This document shows, one piece after another, positions 1 through 10,059 of a stretch of 64,000 nt of DNA; positions within the stretch are counted from its first letter, which is position 1, and every line of letters starts with the position of its first letter. The position numbers were made by a program, and so were the translations under genes. This stretch comes from Epiperipatus broadwayi (taxonomy: Eukaryota > Onychophora > Udeonychophora > Euonychophora > Peripatidae): assembly GCA_028023455.1 (NCBI GenBank), contig JAQFVV010000510.1, positions 186,001 through 250,000 of the forward strand, in the 5' to 3' direction. The notes beneath the pieces are model-generated. The model was not told the origin of the DNA. It saw nothing but the letters and a program-made list of their open reading frames with translations, and did no database searches.

Positions 1-730
1 CATCCATAAAGTATAAAATCTTTTTCATATTTTAATTACATCTTTGACCCGTGCTAGTTTGTGACAAATCTCTTGCCTACTGAATCCTTTATTGTTGATT
101 AATCTAAGGAGGCAAAAATTTCTAAATACTTCTATATTTTATTATCAATTTTAAAAGAATGCCTAATAGTGAGATTATTTTTGAAGTTTACTGAAGTTGT
201 TGGTAAGAAATTGGAAGTTTTTTTGTGGGAGATATAAAAATAAGCTTACCAACTATCAAAATCATCTATATTTGTATGAACTTTTAGAATTGATGTGAAA
301 TTAATTACAGGATACTTTAACTTCTATTGCTAAAAATAATTTTAATGGTGAGTTAAGAATTGGAATTGCTTTACGTCATTTTTATAACATATTTGCCATC
401 TTTTATTCAAAGTAATTTACTGTAATTAAAGCATCATTTTCAAATAATGATGTACAATGACCAGTCAGTAAACACTAGTAGTTCAGTTATTAATAAATTA
501 TAGCAAAAACTAATAGAATTTTTAAAAGCTATGTTGGGAAATACTACAATCCCCCCCCCCCCCGGAAGAAACAGAGATTTGTTATACTTTCATTCATAAA
601 AATATTACGGATAATAAGAATATGGAAGCATCATTAAAAAGAAAACAGAAATATTTATGAAGAAATATTAAAGAAGTTTTAAAATTATGAAATGCAATTT
701 TTAAGTTAGCTTACTTTTTTTTTTCACATC
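1..730. other. AT-rich non-coding stretch with a poly-C run
   Basis: No open frame or repeat I recognise. A run of 13 C (551-563) stands out in AT-rich DNA. Most likely intron sequence of the gene whose exon lies at 37.7 kb. Confidence 0.5.
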
Positions 731-790
731 AAGCCTTGTGGTTAGCATAGCTGCCTTCCAAGCAGCTGGCCCTTCCCAGTCAACGCTTTG
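731..790 (+). repeat. tRNA-Gly(UCC)-derived SINE head or pseudogene
   Basis: The segment follows a eukaryotic tRNA-Gly(UCC): an AGCATAG block, then an anticodon arm CTGC / TTCC / GCAG with the UCC anticodon in place, then the TTCCCAGTCAACGC acceptor-side half. The T-arm has lost about 9 bases including the core of the B box, and the D-loop is short, so it cannot be a working tRNA. It ends in TTTGACATATG followed by a G-rich tail (803-814). The first part of that tail is shared with the SINEs at 36.6, 38.1 and 60.0 kb. Either a SINE or a retroposed tRNA. Confidence 0.6.
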
Positions 791-1377
791 ACATATGGCG
801 GAAGGGGGGGGGGGATTGTTTTAGAACTTTTAAAAAAAATTGTTTTAATTGAAAACTTTATTAATTATATACAATAAAAAGAGTCATTTTACTAAGTCTT
901 ATTTTGGTAATAAAAATTATATTAAAATTATCTCTTTTCACATTGCTTTGTATATAATAAAATATTGTACATCTGGGTATATATACTTATGTGTGACATA
1001 TAATAAAATAGTACATTTGTCCATTATAGTTTTGAAGAAGACTGCTACCCAGTCAAAACTGTAAAGAACAATGACAAAAATATAAAAAATTGCAAAAAAA
1101 AGATTGTGATAATTTATTGATAACATTTGTTAAATTAGAGAGAAGGAATTAACTAATACATATAAAGATTGTTCCTTATATAAATTTTAAACTACAGCAT
1201 GTTTTAGAAAATTTGGAAATGTGATAGTTAGATTTATTTGTATATGACTGCAAAAAAAAAAAATACACTTAGAAAAGGCAGATATAACGGATATGGTCAT
1301 GATAGATAATATATTAGATTTTTATTTATTTATAAAGGTTCAGTTTTTTATACATATTATTATATAAATTAATATTT

Positions 1378-1895
1378 GTAATATATAGGGTAATATGAGC
1401 ACAGACTTTCACACGATCCACCATTCTCCACTCTATCTCATAACACTGTTACACTCGAACACATATATGTCGAAAAGATAAATAATCACCAATATCCGTA
1501 TTTTATGCTAAACCAGCAATCATCAGTTGGTCCAGATTATCATCTCTACACATATATGCAATAAGTGCTCAGATATATATTAAGATAGCCAATCTTCATA
1601 CTTTAATGGACAGATTTTCAATTGGATGGACGGTTGAAGAGTTGGAGTGTGGAGTGGATTGAAGCCTGTCCATTAAAATATGAAGATTGGCTATCTTGAT
1701 ATATATCTGAGCACTTATTGCATATATGTGTAGAAATAATAATCTGGACCATGATTGCGGGTTTAGTATGAAATACGTATATTGGTGATTATTTATCTTT
1801 TCGACATATATGTGCTCAAGTGTAACAATGTTATGAGATAGAGTGGAGAATGGTGGGTCGTGTGAAAGTCTGTGATCATATACCCTATATATTAC
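1378..1895. repeat. R1 element, long palindrome form
   Basis: The left arm (about 1378-1611) and the right arm (about 1668-1895) are inverted copies of each other over some 230 bases with few mismatches, around a loop of about 55 bases. The ends are GTAATATATAGGG and its complement. A single-arm version with related ends occurs at 41.6 kb and at 30.8 kb, and an end fragment at 61.1 kb, so this is an inverted dimer of a dispersed family. No coding capacity. Non-autonomous DNA transposon or foldback is an inference. Confidence 0.75.
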
Positions 1896-2316
1896 ATATA
1901 TTGATACAGGTATATAATAAGCCTGTATTTCAGTTACAAATTAATATTGGTTTGTAATAATTTTAGAAAATAATTATTTCAAACTTTTTATTATTAAAAG
2001 TGAAAAAAAAACTAAGTACATTCTAGTTTGTTCTACATGAATCTTCTTTCATCTGTGAGACAAGCAGATGGGGGAAAAATTTTCAAAAGAGAAGTAAAAA
2101 ATTAGAGAGAAAGAAAAAAAAAGCAATTTTCTTCACGGTCTGTAATACTTGAAAATGCGTTTCAGTCAGAATGATTTAAGAAAGATTTTTTTTGAAAAAT
2201 GTTTTTTTTTTTGTTCAATAATATAGCGAATAATGTGTGCGTGCATGTGCTTAATGACTGCTATTTTTGCTAATCAAAACATGTTTTGAATACAATCTAT
2301 AATTAACAAGATTTAT

Positions 2317-2760
2317 CATATTAGTATTAATTAATAATTAGGTAAATAATATATATTAAGGCTATAACCTTAAGATTATGCGCCTAAATGCAACAGTAGG
2401 GACCTCTACAAATCTTAACAAAGAGCAGCCTCTGATCATCGATCTAATTTCTAATTATATAGGTGAATCTAAAGCATTTTGATTTGAAAGCATGAAGCTA
2501 TTTACACTGACTCGTTCGCGTATGTTAGTTTGTATTGAAAATGTGGACTTAATCAGTGAAGTAGTTAATAGCTTCACACTCTCAAATCAAAATGCTTTAG
2601 ATTCACCTATATAATTAGAAATTATGTAGAAGATAAAAGGTCACTCTTGTCTTTAAAAATCATTAATCTTGTATTGATTTGTAGAGGTCTCTACTGTTGC
2701 ATTTAGGCGCATAGTCTTAAGATTATAGTCTTAATATATATTACATATTAGTATTAATTA
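2317..2760. repeat. Foldback element F1 flanked by 17-bp direct repeats
   Basis: Inverted arms of about 135-160 bases (about 2358-2493 and 2576-2734) begin and end in a cttaag-containing motif and contain the block CTCTACAAATC with its complement. The central part, with GTGGACTTAAT and TAGCTTCACACTCT, is shared with the foldback inside the hAT element at 26.2-26.8 kb, so both belong to one family. The identical 17-mer CATATTAGTATTAATTA sits on each side (2317-2333 and 2744-2760), which looks like a target duplication. Confidence 0.65.
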
Positions 2761-2780
2761 TTTATTTGGCTATTTTCATC

Positions 2781-2962
2781 ATTTAATATTAAGAAGGGAA
2801 TGTCTTTAGACAAAAAATTTATACTTTATTTAAACTTTCTAAATACACTCAACTGAGTAATATTAACCTGTGCTATTACTAATCGTTGAATGTATTTAGA
2901 AGGTTTAAATAAAGTTTAAAATTTTTGCTAAAGACATTCAATTCTTAAAATTAGATGATGGA
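2781..2962. repeat. Palindrome made of two inverted PLE-i 3' ends
   Basis: The left arm (2781-2860) and right arm (2870-2962) are inverted copies of a segment containing TTTAAATAAAGTTT, AAAGACATTCAAT and CTATTACTAATC. The same segment forms the 3' terminus of the Penelope-like copies ending at 8521 (minus), 12003 (plus) and 12480 (minus). No coding part of the element is left between the arms. The layout is that of a head-to-head PLE pair with both bodies missing. Confidence 0.65.
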
Positions 2963-4514
2963 AATGGTCCAACAGATAATTATTACTAAAATGGTGTCAT
3001 TACGAGCTTTACAGACAAACACTAAACGTTATCATATAGTGTTAGAAGTCTAAAATTTAGCTATTCTGGTTTCGAGAGTATCAGCTTAAGACTATAGATC
3101 AGTTTAAATATCTTGTTAACAAGGTAAACTGGGGTATTTAGGTGCTGCACATACTTTAACATACTGCTGCTGTATTTGAAACATAGAATAATTCATATAG
3201 CAATATAAAGATTTCAACTAAATTAGTTGTATATAGATCCTTATTCCAATAAAATTTATTATACTGAAGTAAAATGTAAAATTCTTCTGACTTGTTAGAA
3301 AAATTTGGAAATGTTTTGTAATACTTTGAAAATATGACTGCAAGATCAAGCATTTCATATGCTCTTGAGTTTAATTGAATTGAATCTGTTATCATAAGGA
3401 CCATTTTCATTGGATTAGATATGTAAAGCTGAAGAAAATTATTATGCTTTCTTAAAAAGGATTTTATACTGAATATAGTCTTTATGATAGAATATGTTCT
3501 TTGTAAATATTATTTTTAAGAGGTTTCAAGCATTTGTGATTTATTATTTAGCATATATGATTATTATTTTTAGTAGACAGCTTATTATCAACAAACATCA
3601 TAAGGAATCTCTAGAAATTCCAACTACAAGACATTCAATTCTGCCACTGTAGCCATAGATTCATGGTCTGTATTTTCCCATATCTATGTAGGACAGGGTG
3701 GTTATATTTAATTTATAAAACTGGAAATGATCATAGGTGGACTGTAACATCTGGTAAAAATCTACCTTAGTTTTACTGTTGGATCTGAAAAAGAAAATTT
3801 GGTTGGTATCTCATAAGATATCAGACATATATCAATAATTATTTGGATATTTGAAGAGATTCTTGGATAAACATCAAGAAAGCATATCTTGATTTGAGAT
3901 TATTCTTATACAATGAAACTATATCTTTAACTATAGGCAAGTTCAATGTCACTATCTTGTGTCAAGGTTTGAGAGGTCCTTCTATCGGCAAATAAGGATA
4001 TTGTTTGACTATTATAAACATTCAAGATGCATATAATATAGGTTAAAATATATCTTAAAGTATTCACATATACTTTCTGTGCACTTAATAAATAATTACA
4101 ACTGAACAGCTTTTTATACTTTTTCTGAAAAGCAAGTCTTTTCTAATATCTGATGGAGAATATGTGAAAGAATAGACCTTTGAAGGATAGAATTGAATAT
4201 GTTCATTAATATTTTTCACTGTAATTTTTAAATGCATATCCAGAAGTTTATTCTGAATGTTTTTTTTTCTAAACAGGAGCACAATATTTACTAGTAGAAT
4301 ATGCTGGTGATAATGAAGTTATCTATAAAATAGTCGCATCACAATTTCAAGTAATAACAGTCAGTTTTTAAAGTGGTTATTCTTAGAAACTACTCTAAAT
4401 ATAATCTTATAAGAAAAATAAGTTAAGCTGCAGTTCAAGGTTAGTTTTATTTATCATGGATAGAATTTTGTTTCAGTTTGTTATTTCAAAATGTTATATT
4501 CATATTATAAAATG
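2963..4514. other. Gene-free AT-rich stretch
   Basis: A few short open frames on the minus strand (3156-3410, 4085-4282) show no recognisable motif and are interrupted all around. The region could hold an old, unrecognisable retroelement, but nothing in it supports a specific call. Confidence 0.4.
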
Positions 4515-5062
4515 TTTTAACACAGGCAAAACTCTCTGTACAGTAGTGATATCCACTGCAAGCCAGAGCAATCAATTAATGCAAGAATATTTATGCATAA
4601 AATCCCCTATTTAGTGTATACTCATTCAATATTCCCAGACAAGTTTCTAGTTTGTAGCTTTTATTAGTGGATCTGAGAGCATTGCTCTTACATCTTAGGA
4701 TCTAATGCAACTCTCTAGTAGCCATCTCACTGATGAAATCTGCAAGTTAGAAACTAGTTTAGGGATATTGGATGAGTAGGCAGTAGATAGGAACTTTCTT
4801 ACATCCATTGATTACTCTGGCTTGTACTGGATGGCACTACTGTATGGAGAGTTTTACCTCATATGAAGGTCATGGAGTTGACAAAGATTATGTTGTGGAA
4901 ATGGGATAGAGCAGATTATAGGAAAACTTAGGGCGGACAATGGAAAAGGAAGGTAAAGTGGCTAACAGGTTTCTCTGGGCATAGCTGCTGAGAGATTCCT
5001 GACTCCGTTTAAGGAGAAGTCACAGTACATCACATCACACCACCTCTGTTTAAACAGCACAT
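4515..5062. repeat. Foldback family FB2, copy A, interrupted by a LINE fragment
   Basis: Inverted arms: ACAGGCAAAACTCTCTGTAC from 4524 on the left, and its near complement ending in TATGGAGAGTTTTACC at 4857 on the right. Each arm also holds a motif CTGATGA ... TAGAAAC or a decayed form of it. The right arm is cut at 4858 by a LINE 3' fragment and resumes with CTCTGTTTAAACAG after 5041. Other members of the family lie at 10.7, 29.9, 30.2, 37.5 and 62.1 kb. Confidence 0.65.
4859..5041 (+). mobile_element. 5'-truncated LINE, 3' end only
   Basis: About 180 bases match the last part of the minus-strand LINE at 62.1-64.0 kb read in its sense direction. Shared blocks include GATTATGTTGTGGAAATGGG, AAAGTGGCTAACAGG and the tail ACATCACATCAC. 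Only the end of the last open frame and the 3' UTR are present, which is typical of target-primed insertion that stopped early. It sits inside foldback copy A. Confidence 0.75.
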
Positions 5063-5371
5063 TGTGATATAAAATGTTTTCTGTTGTTTAAATGAAAATT
5101 GAATATAATTCTTTATTAGATTGGAAATAAGAACCTCATCTTTAAAAAAGATATTCAATCTTTCATATTCTTATCTGGAAAGTAGCTCTTAGCAAATTAT
5201 GAAAACAATTGCAATATTGATTGCTTTCAGTAGAAGACTATAGTTGAAGATAAAATGCAATCAAAAGCTACTATTGAAAGAAATGTCTGTATGGTATATG
5301 TGTTTTGGTTCATAAATTGATTTTTTTAGTTATTGTAAAAGTCACTTAATTATTTTTACTTCTTTCTTTTA

Positions 5372-5784
5372 TGTATACGTATTGCATTATAAATAAATAA
5401 TGTAAAATGCGTTAATAGTATATATATATAAGCAATTATAGAACATTTTAAAAGTAAAATAATAACGTTTTACTACAGTATATTTAACTGGTATGAACCA
5501 CTACCTGATTCTCTCTTAGCAGTAATAAAGATAAGAAAGGAGGTAACAGTTCCGGTTTATATCCCCCTTCTCTGCATTGTAAACTCACATATCTCAGAGT
5601 GAATAGCAGTTCTGGTTTGGAACGCGGACCTGAAGGAAAGAAGGCTATCCCAGATTCCTGTGCATGGATGAGAAAAGCAATACTTAAGGCGCAGTCAGAA
5701 CAAGACGGCATGCGGAGGGGAGGGTGCTATGCATACGCATTGCATTATAAATTTCTTATTTATAATGCAATACGTTTATATAAC
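5372..5784. repeat. Element with about 20-bp terminal inverted repeats and a GC-richer core
   Basis: TACGTATTGCATTATAAAT near 5376 recurs inverted at about 5758-5778, and an extra inner copy lies at 5732-5750. The inside, particularly 5590-5730, is clearly richer in G+C than its surroundings. Overlapping open frames on both strands of about 65-75 codons show no known motif. Probably a small non-autonomous DNA transposon; the family is unknown. Confidence 0.4.
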
Positions 5785-6529
5785 ATGTATTATTAACTGT
5801 GATTTTACATTTCATGAATATTCATTCGTTTAGAAATTTTAAGATGAATGCAACATTTATATGTGAATAATAACATTAAAAGTTTAATTTAATAAAAATG
5901 GTTGATTTTTAAAAAAAAATAGTAATGTACTTTATTTAAAAGATGTAATTACAATGTTAAAATTATTCACTATACAAATTTAAAAAAAAAATAGAATTTT
6001 TAGACAGATGTAATTTTAAAAAATGAGCAGGAAAGGGGGAGGTAATATTAATGGAAATTTAAATTGAGGTCTGGAAAGGTTTTCCATCATTTTTATTTTT
6101 TATCCATGCTTTTGTCATTTGCACAAAAAAAAATAAAGAAAAGAAAAAAAATTACAACTTATTTTGAATTTGAAAAATAAAGTAGTTTAATATATAAGAT
6201 CTATTCAAAAATATATAAAGCAGAAAAAGTAATATTAAAAACTACGTTATTCCAATTCTTCGTACACATGCCAATTTGTAGGACCCAGTCATATGATAGT
6301 ACTTTTTGACCAATCATTAGCATAATAGGAATATATTGCGCAACATTCTTTTAGCACAGTTCATTTTAATTTATTAACTTTGTTACATTTCTTTACAAAA
6401 GCATACTTTTTTTAAAAAAAAATAACTCTATGCTTATTTTCTCTTTTTTTCTTTTTAATGCTAGACAGGACATTTTAACTCCAGGTGTGGACGTATACAC
6501 TATTACATTCTTCAAATATATAATTCTAG
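5785..6529. other. Gene-free AT-rich stretch
   Basis: Several A- or T-runs and no open frame worth reporting. I see nothing specific in it. Confidence 0.4.
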
Positions 6530-6830
6530 AGCAAAGGCTTCTCCAAAGAATCAGAGGAGCAATGAAGCAGAATGCATTTATTCACCAAGCCTGCTAATTT
6601 CTAGATGATGAGAGTTGGTGCAGTTTCCATTCTTTATTTCTTTCTTTAATCTAAATACTTATTGGCTGACCAATATTAGATAATTAGGTAAATGATCTAC
6701 AAGTTGAACTATTTAAAAAATATTCAGTTTGATTGATACCTGAAAATTTTTCAAGCTTTATCTGGCCCAGATTCGAATTCTGGGTCATGGACATGACCAC
6801 TACACTAATACCATTTGAGTACCAAAGTAG
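6530..6830 (-). repeat. SINE family 2 (tRNA-related head), copy 1
   Basis: Read on the minus strand, 6762-6811 looks like a tRNA with its middle removed: TTAGTGTAGTGGTCA resembles an A box, and GAATTCGAATCTGGGCC resembles a B box with T-arm. The remaining 230 bases share blocks such as GACCAATATTAGATRATTAG with 16560-16770, where a B-box-like TTTTAATCCTGG is also present. Two dispersed copies with a tRNA-like end fit a SINE. Family name unknown. Confidence 0.5.
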
Positions 6831-7000
6831 ATTTAAATAGATAACAAAATTAAAAGTTATATATTATTGATAAAAGCTTTGAAGAGTTAAATCGAAATGT
6901 TTTTAATTATTAATAAAAAAGTAAAGAGTCATTGTTCTTATTCTGCAAAGGTTTCAACATTACAGTTTGTTCTACTATCATTATTTTAGGACCGACAGTG

Positions 7001-7116
7001 GTTTACTGGGAGAGTCGCAGATTTTAGATCTCATGGCCTATAGATTGTAATTCAACACTATCGTTTCCAGTGCTTGAACTGAATATGAATACCGCAATAA
7101 AAAATCATTCAATTAT
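7001..7116. repeat. Dispersed short repeat, copy 1 of 2
   Basis: Shares an interrupted pattern with 7931-8040: ATAGATTGT, then a CTTGAA block, then GAAT, then AAATCATTCAAT at the end. Both are in the same orientation about 0.9 kb apart. Too short and diverged for classification. Confidence 0.4.
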
Positions 7117-7930
7117 TTTTTTTAATAATGCAGTCATAATTACAAGAGCATTTGTTTGATAGACTTAATATTACATCTAAATGAATAATATTATGTTTAA
7201 AAAAAACTAACGTATTGATTTAACTTATGGTTATACAAGATAGTGTTTTAACTTCATTTGATACAAAATATTATGGGATAAAAATATATTGGGAATAACA
7301 AATATGAATATTAATATGTATGTATTTGAACTCAAACTATTAAATGTTGTCAAGTTATGGTGGCTTCTTCTTTTATTTTATTTTATTTTTTTTTTGGCAC
7401 AAACCTATGATCCATTATTAAGAGAGAATCATTGTTAGATGAAGACAAATTATTAACTGGATACATCTTAGAGAAGTCCTAACTTGATTTGAGATGGTGA
7501 AATTTTATTGTACAACTATAAGAATGAAAAACTATTAATAAATAGTCATTTGTATAGAAATACTTGTAAAGAACTTTTTTTATTGAAGTGGTTGTTAATG
7601 GCTGAAGAATGGTCATGATATATCCATATTCCGTTGCGTAAATATTGTTAATGCTTTGAATACAACTAGCTGGAAATTCCCTAATGTAGAATTTAATTTT
7701 TGCTTTATTCTCTAAAATAAATTTTTATAACTAATAATTATACTCATATATATTTATGTATAACAGGTCTATTTCAAAACTGATTGTATTTCATCAGACA
7801 TCTTTAAAAGCAGTAATAGCAGATCAGTGACATGCACGCCACTCTTGACAATGACAGATTTTAAAAAAAGACTGCAAAATTTACAGCAACTTTTTCTTTT
7901 ATTAGATTTAATCAGTTGCTTAATGCAATG

Positions 7931-8040
7931 ATAGAGAGGTAAACTCTACCAATGTCCATAGATTGTGGCTCAAATTTGTCATTTTTAATACTTGAATTTC
8001 ATCTGAATGCCCAACAACAAATCATTCAATAGTTTATTAT
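7931..8040. repeat. Dispersed short repeat, copy 2 of 2
   Basis: Partner of 7001-7116, with the same order of blocks. The stretches between and after the pair (7117-7930, 8041-8520) are AT-rich and hold nothing else I can support. Confidence 0.4.
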
Positions 8041-8520
8041 TTATCATCAATTACAAATGTCTCTTAACCACTGTAAATCTTGAAAAGAGAGAGGATGGAA
8101 AAAAAACTATGAACAAAAAGAATTAATAAGTATACATGCTAATCTGTAAACAACAAATATGTTCTTGTATATTATGTATTGATCTTTTAGCCTGTTCAAT
8201 TGATAAATTATATTTCAATTGCCTTTTTAATTATAATTTTGACCATTTCAAAGTATTTTTTGAACAATTCCTGATTTTATTTTGTTTCTTTATATTACGT
8301 ATATTCTTCTGCCCTCTGTGGTTTAATGCAGTAGTAGAATAGCAGACTCGAAAGTTAATGGTCTCTAATCACAGCTCAACTGCATCACTTCTCGTTTATG
8401 AAAAGTCATGTGACTTTTGGTTAATAAACCATTGAAACGTGTGTAGAACTTTTTTTAAAAAAAAATAAATAAATAAAACTCAAGCTATTTATTATCTGAG
8501 TTAAATTAAAACTAAATACA

Positions 8521-10052
8521 GTATTTATATATTAAACTATTTCCATAATCTAATATATGTATTGAATTTCTTTAGAAAAATTTAATTTTATTTAAATATT
8601 CCAAATACATTTAACTGTTAGTAATAGCACCAGGTTAGTATATGCACAATGTCTTATTCTCCCCTCTTCTTTAAGTGTTGCTCAAATGATCAGTGACAAT
8701 ACTAGCATGGGAATCGAACCTGGACCCTTAGATTCTTGGATATTAAGGTAACACTAATCAACTGAGCCATTCTACCAAAGGCAACAGTAAGTAGAAAATT
8801 CATATACTTATCTATGAAGTTTCTCCTCATTTCTCCACTTTTTTCTAAGAGCAAAGCTAATTAATAGTTTTCATACATCATGTATAGTCACACATTGACT
8901 AATGGGTTGTTCACCATTGTCAAGTGAATAGCTTCTTTAAATTTTCTTCTTTGTACTTTTTCTTCTCTATCCAATACTTTTGTATTTTCCTAATTGAACA
9001 TATGTTCATTGGTAACATACATGGTCTTCTACATTAAAACATATCTCTTTTCTCTTTTCTAATTATCAGTTTGTGTTCTTGCAATCACTTTTCAATGAGA
9101 AAACTGGTTACACCAATATACATTCTTCCATATTCACATGGTAGTTCATAAATGCAGTTTTTGCTTTTCAGTATTTTAATTTTAGGCTGTGTAGGTGTTA
9201 GAGTTCCTCATAGTAATGGTATGACTCTGGAAAGTTCTTTTAATGTCATACTGATTGCAGATTTTTTTAAATTTGTCTGCTACTTTTGGTAGGTAAGGAT
9301 ACACTACTGTATCAATAATTAGTTTTTCTTTTGATGGTTCTTTTTGTTGTCTATTTAATGTTTTCTTAATAACACCTAATGGCTAAGCATTTTTCATGAG
9401 TTTATTTAATATAGATCTTTTTTTTTCCCAAATTGTTATTTTCTGAACAAACTTCTGCTCTATTTGATAGTGATAGTATAATGCCATGTTTTGTGTTTCT
9501 AATATGATTGGACGTATATGTTAAGTTTTTTCCTGTATGTGTGGGTTTTCTGTAAACTGTAGTTTTGATTTTGCCATGAGGGAATTTTATCACAAGAACG
9601 TCTAAGAATGTCAATTTTTGTTCTTGTTTTGATTCTAATGGGGAATTTAATTAAAGGGTATATGTTATTGATGTGTTTCCAGAAAATTTGTAGTAATGCT
9701 CTACCATGTGGCCATACAAGAAATGTATCATCAATATAGTGAAGCCAAACTTTATGTTGATATGGAGTAGTATTTGTGTCTGTTGTTTCAAGTTCTTCCA
9801 CTTAAATATTTCTAATCAGGGGTGACAATGATGAGCACATAGTCATTTCTTGGTTTTGTTGAAAGAATTAGGTGTTGTATTGAAAGTAGATTATTGTTAT
9901 ATAGAATATTAATAGTTCCATTATACTATCAATAGGAAGAGTTTGGTTTATAAGCTATAATCATTATTTAATCTTTTTTCTTACATTAGAAAATGCTTCT
10001 TCACATGGTACATTAGTGAATAAATTTATCCACATCAAAGCTTACTAGTATG
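8521..10052 (-). mobile_element. Penelope-like element, family i, left copy (defective)
   Basis: The minus strand carries decayed Penelope reverse transcriptase and endonuclease. Frames at 9499-9801 show the catalytic YIDD box followed by TFLVWPHG. The frame at 9402-9614 continues with FLDVLV and TVYRKPTHTGK, a block typical of PLE palm and thumb. Further downstream (about 9130-8900) a GIY-YIG-type segment reads IG.TS and LQEHKLIIRKEK. Stops and frameshifts break all frames. The 3' end (8521-8640) contains the same terminal segment as the copies ending at 12003 and 12480. Its 5' side is fused near 10052 to a plus-strand copy, giving a head-to-head pair. Confidence 0.85.
8703..8783 (-). repeat. 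tRNA-like segment in the PLE-i 3' region
   Basis: On the minus strand the order is GGCTCAGTTGATTAG (D-arm with A box), an anticodon-arm-like stretch, then GGTTCGATTCCC (good B box). It lies just past the GIY-YIG frame and before the terminal segment of the element. Decayed versions are at the same place in the other two copies, near 11755-11825 and 12640-12765. It is therefore part of the element, not a host tRNA gene. No intact acceptor stem was found. Confidence 0.6.
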
Positions 10053-10059
10053 TAAGGCA

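Noticed and set aside
3156-4282. Minus-strand frames as a possible retroelement polyprotein
   Set aside because: Separated by many stops, and I could not match any block with confidence.
8703-8783. A functional host tRNA gene
   Set aside because: No acceptor stem pairing, and the segment recurs inside every copy of the PLE.
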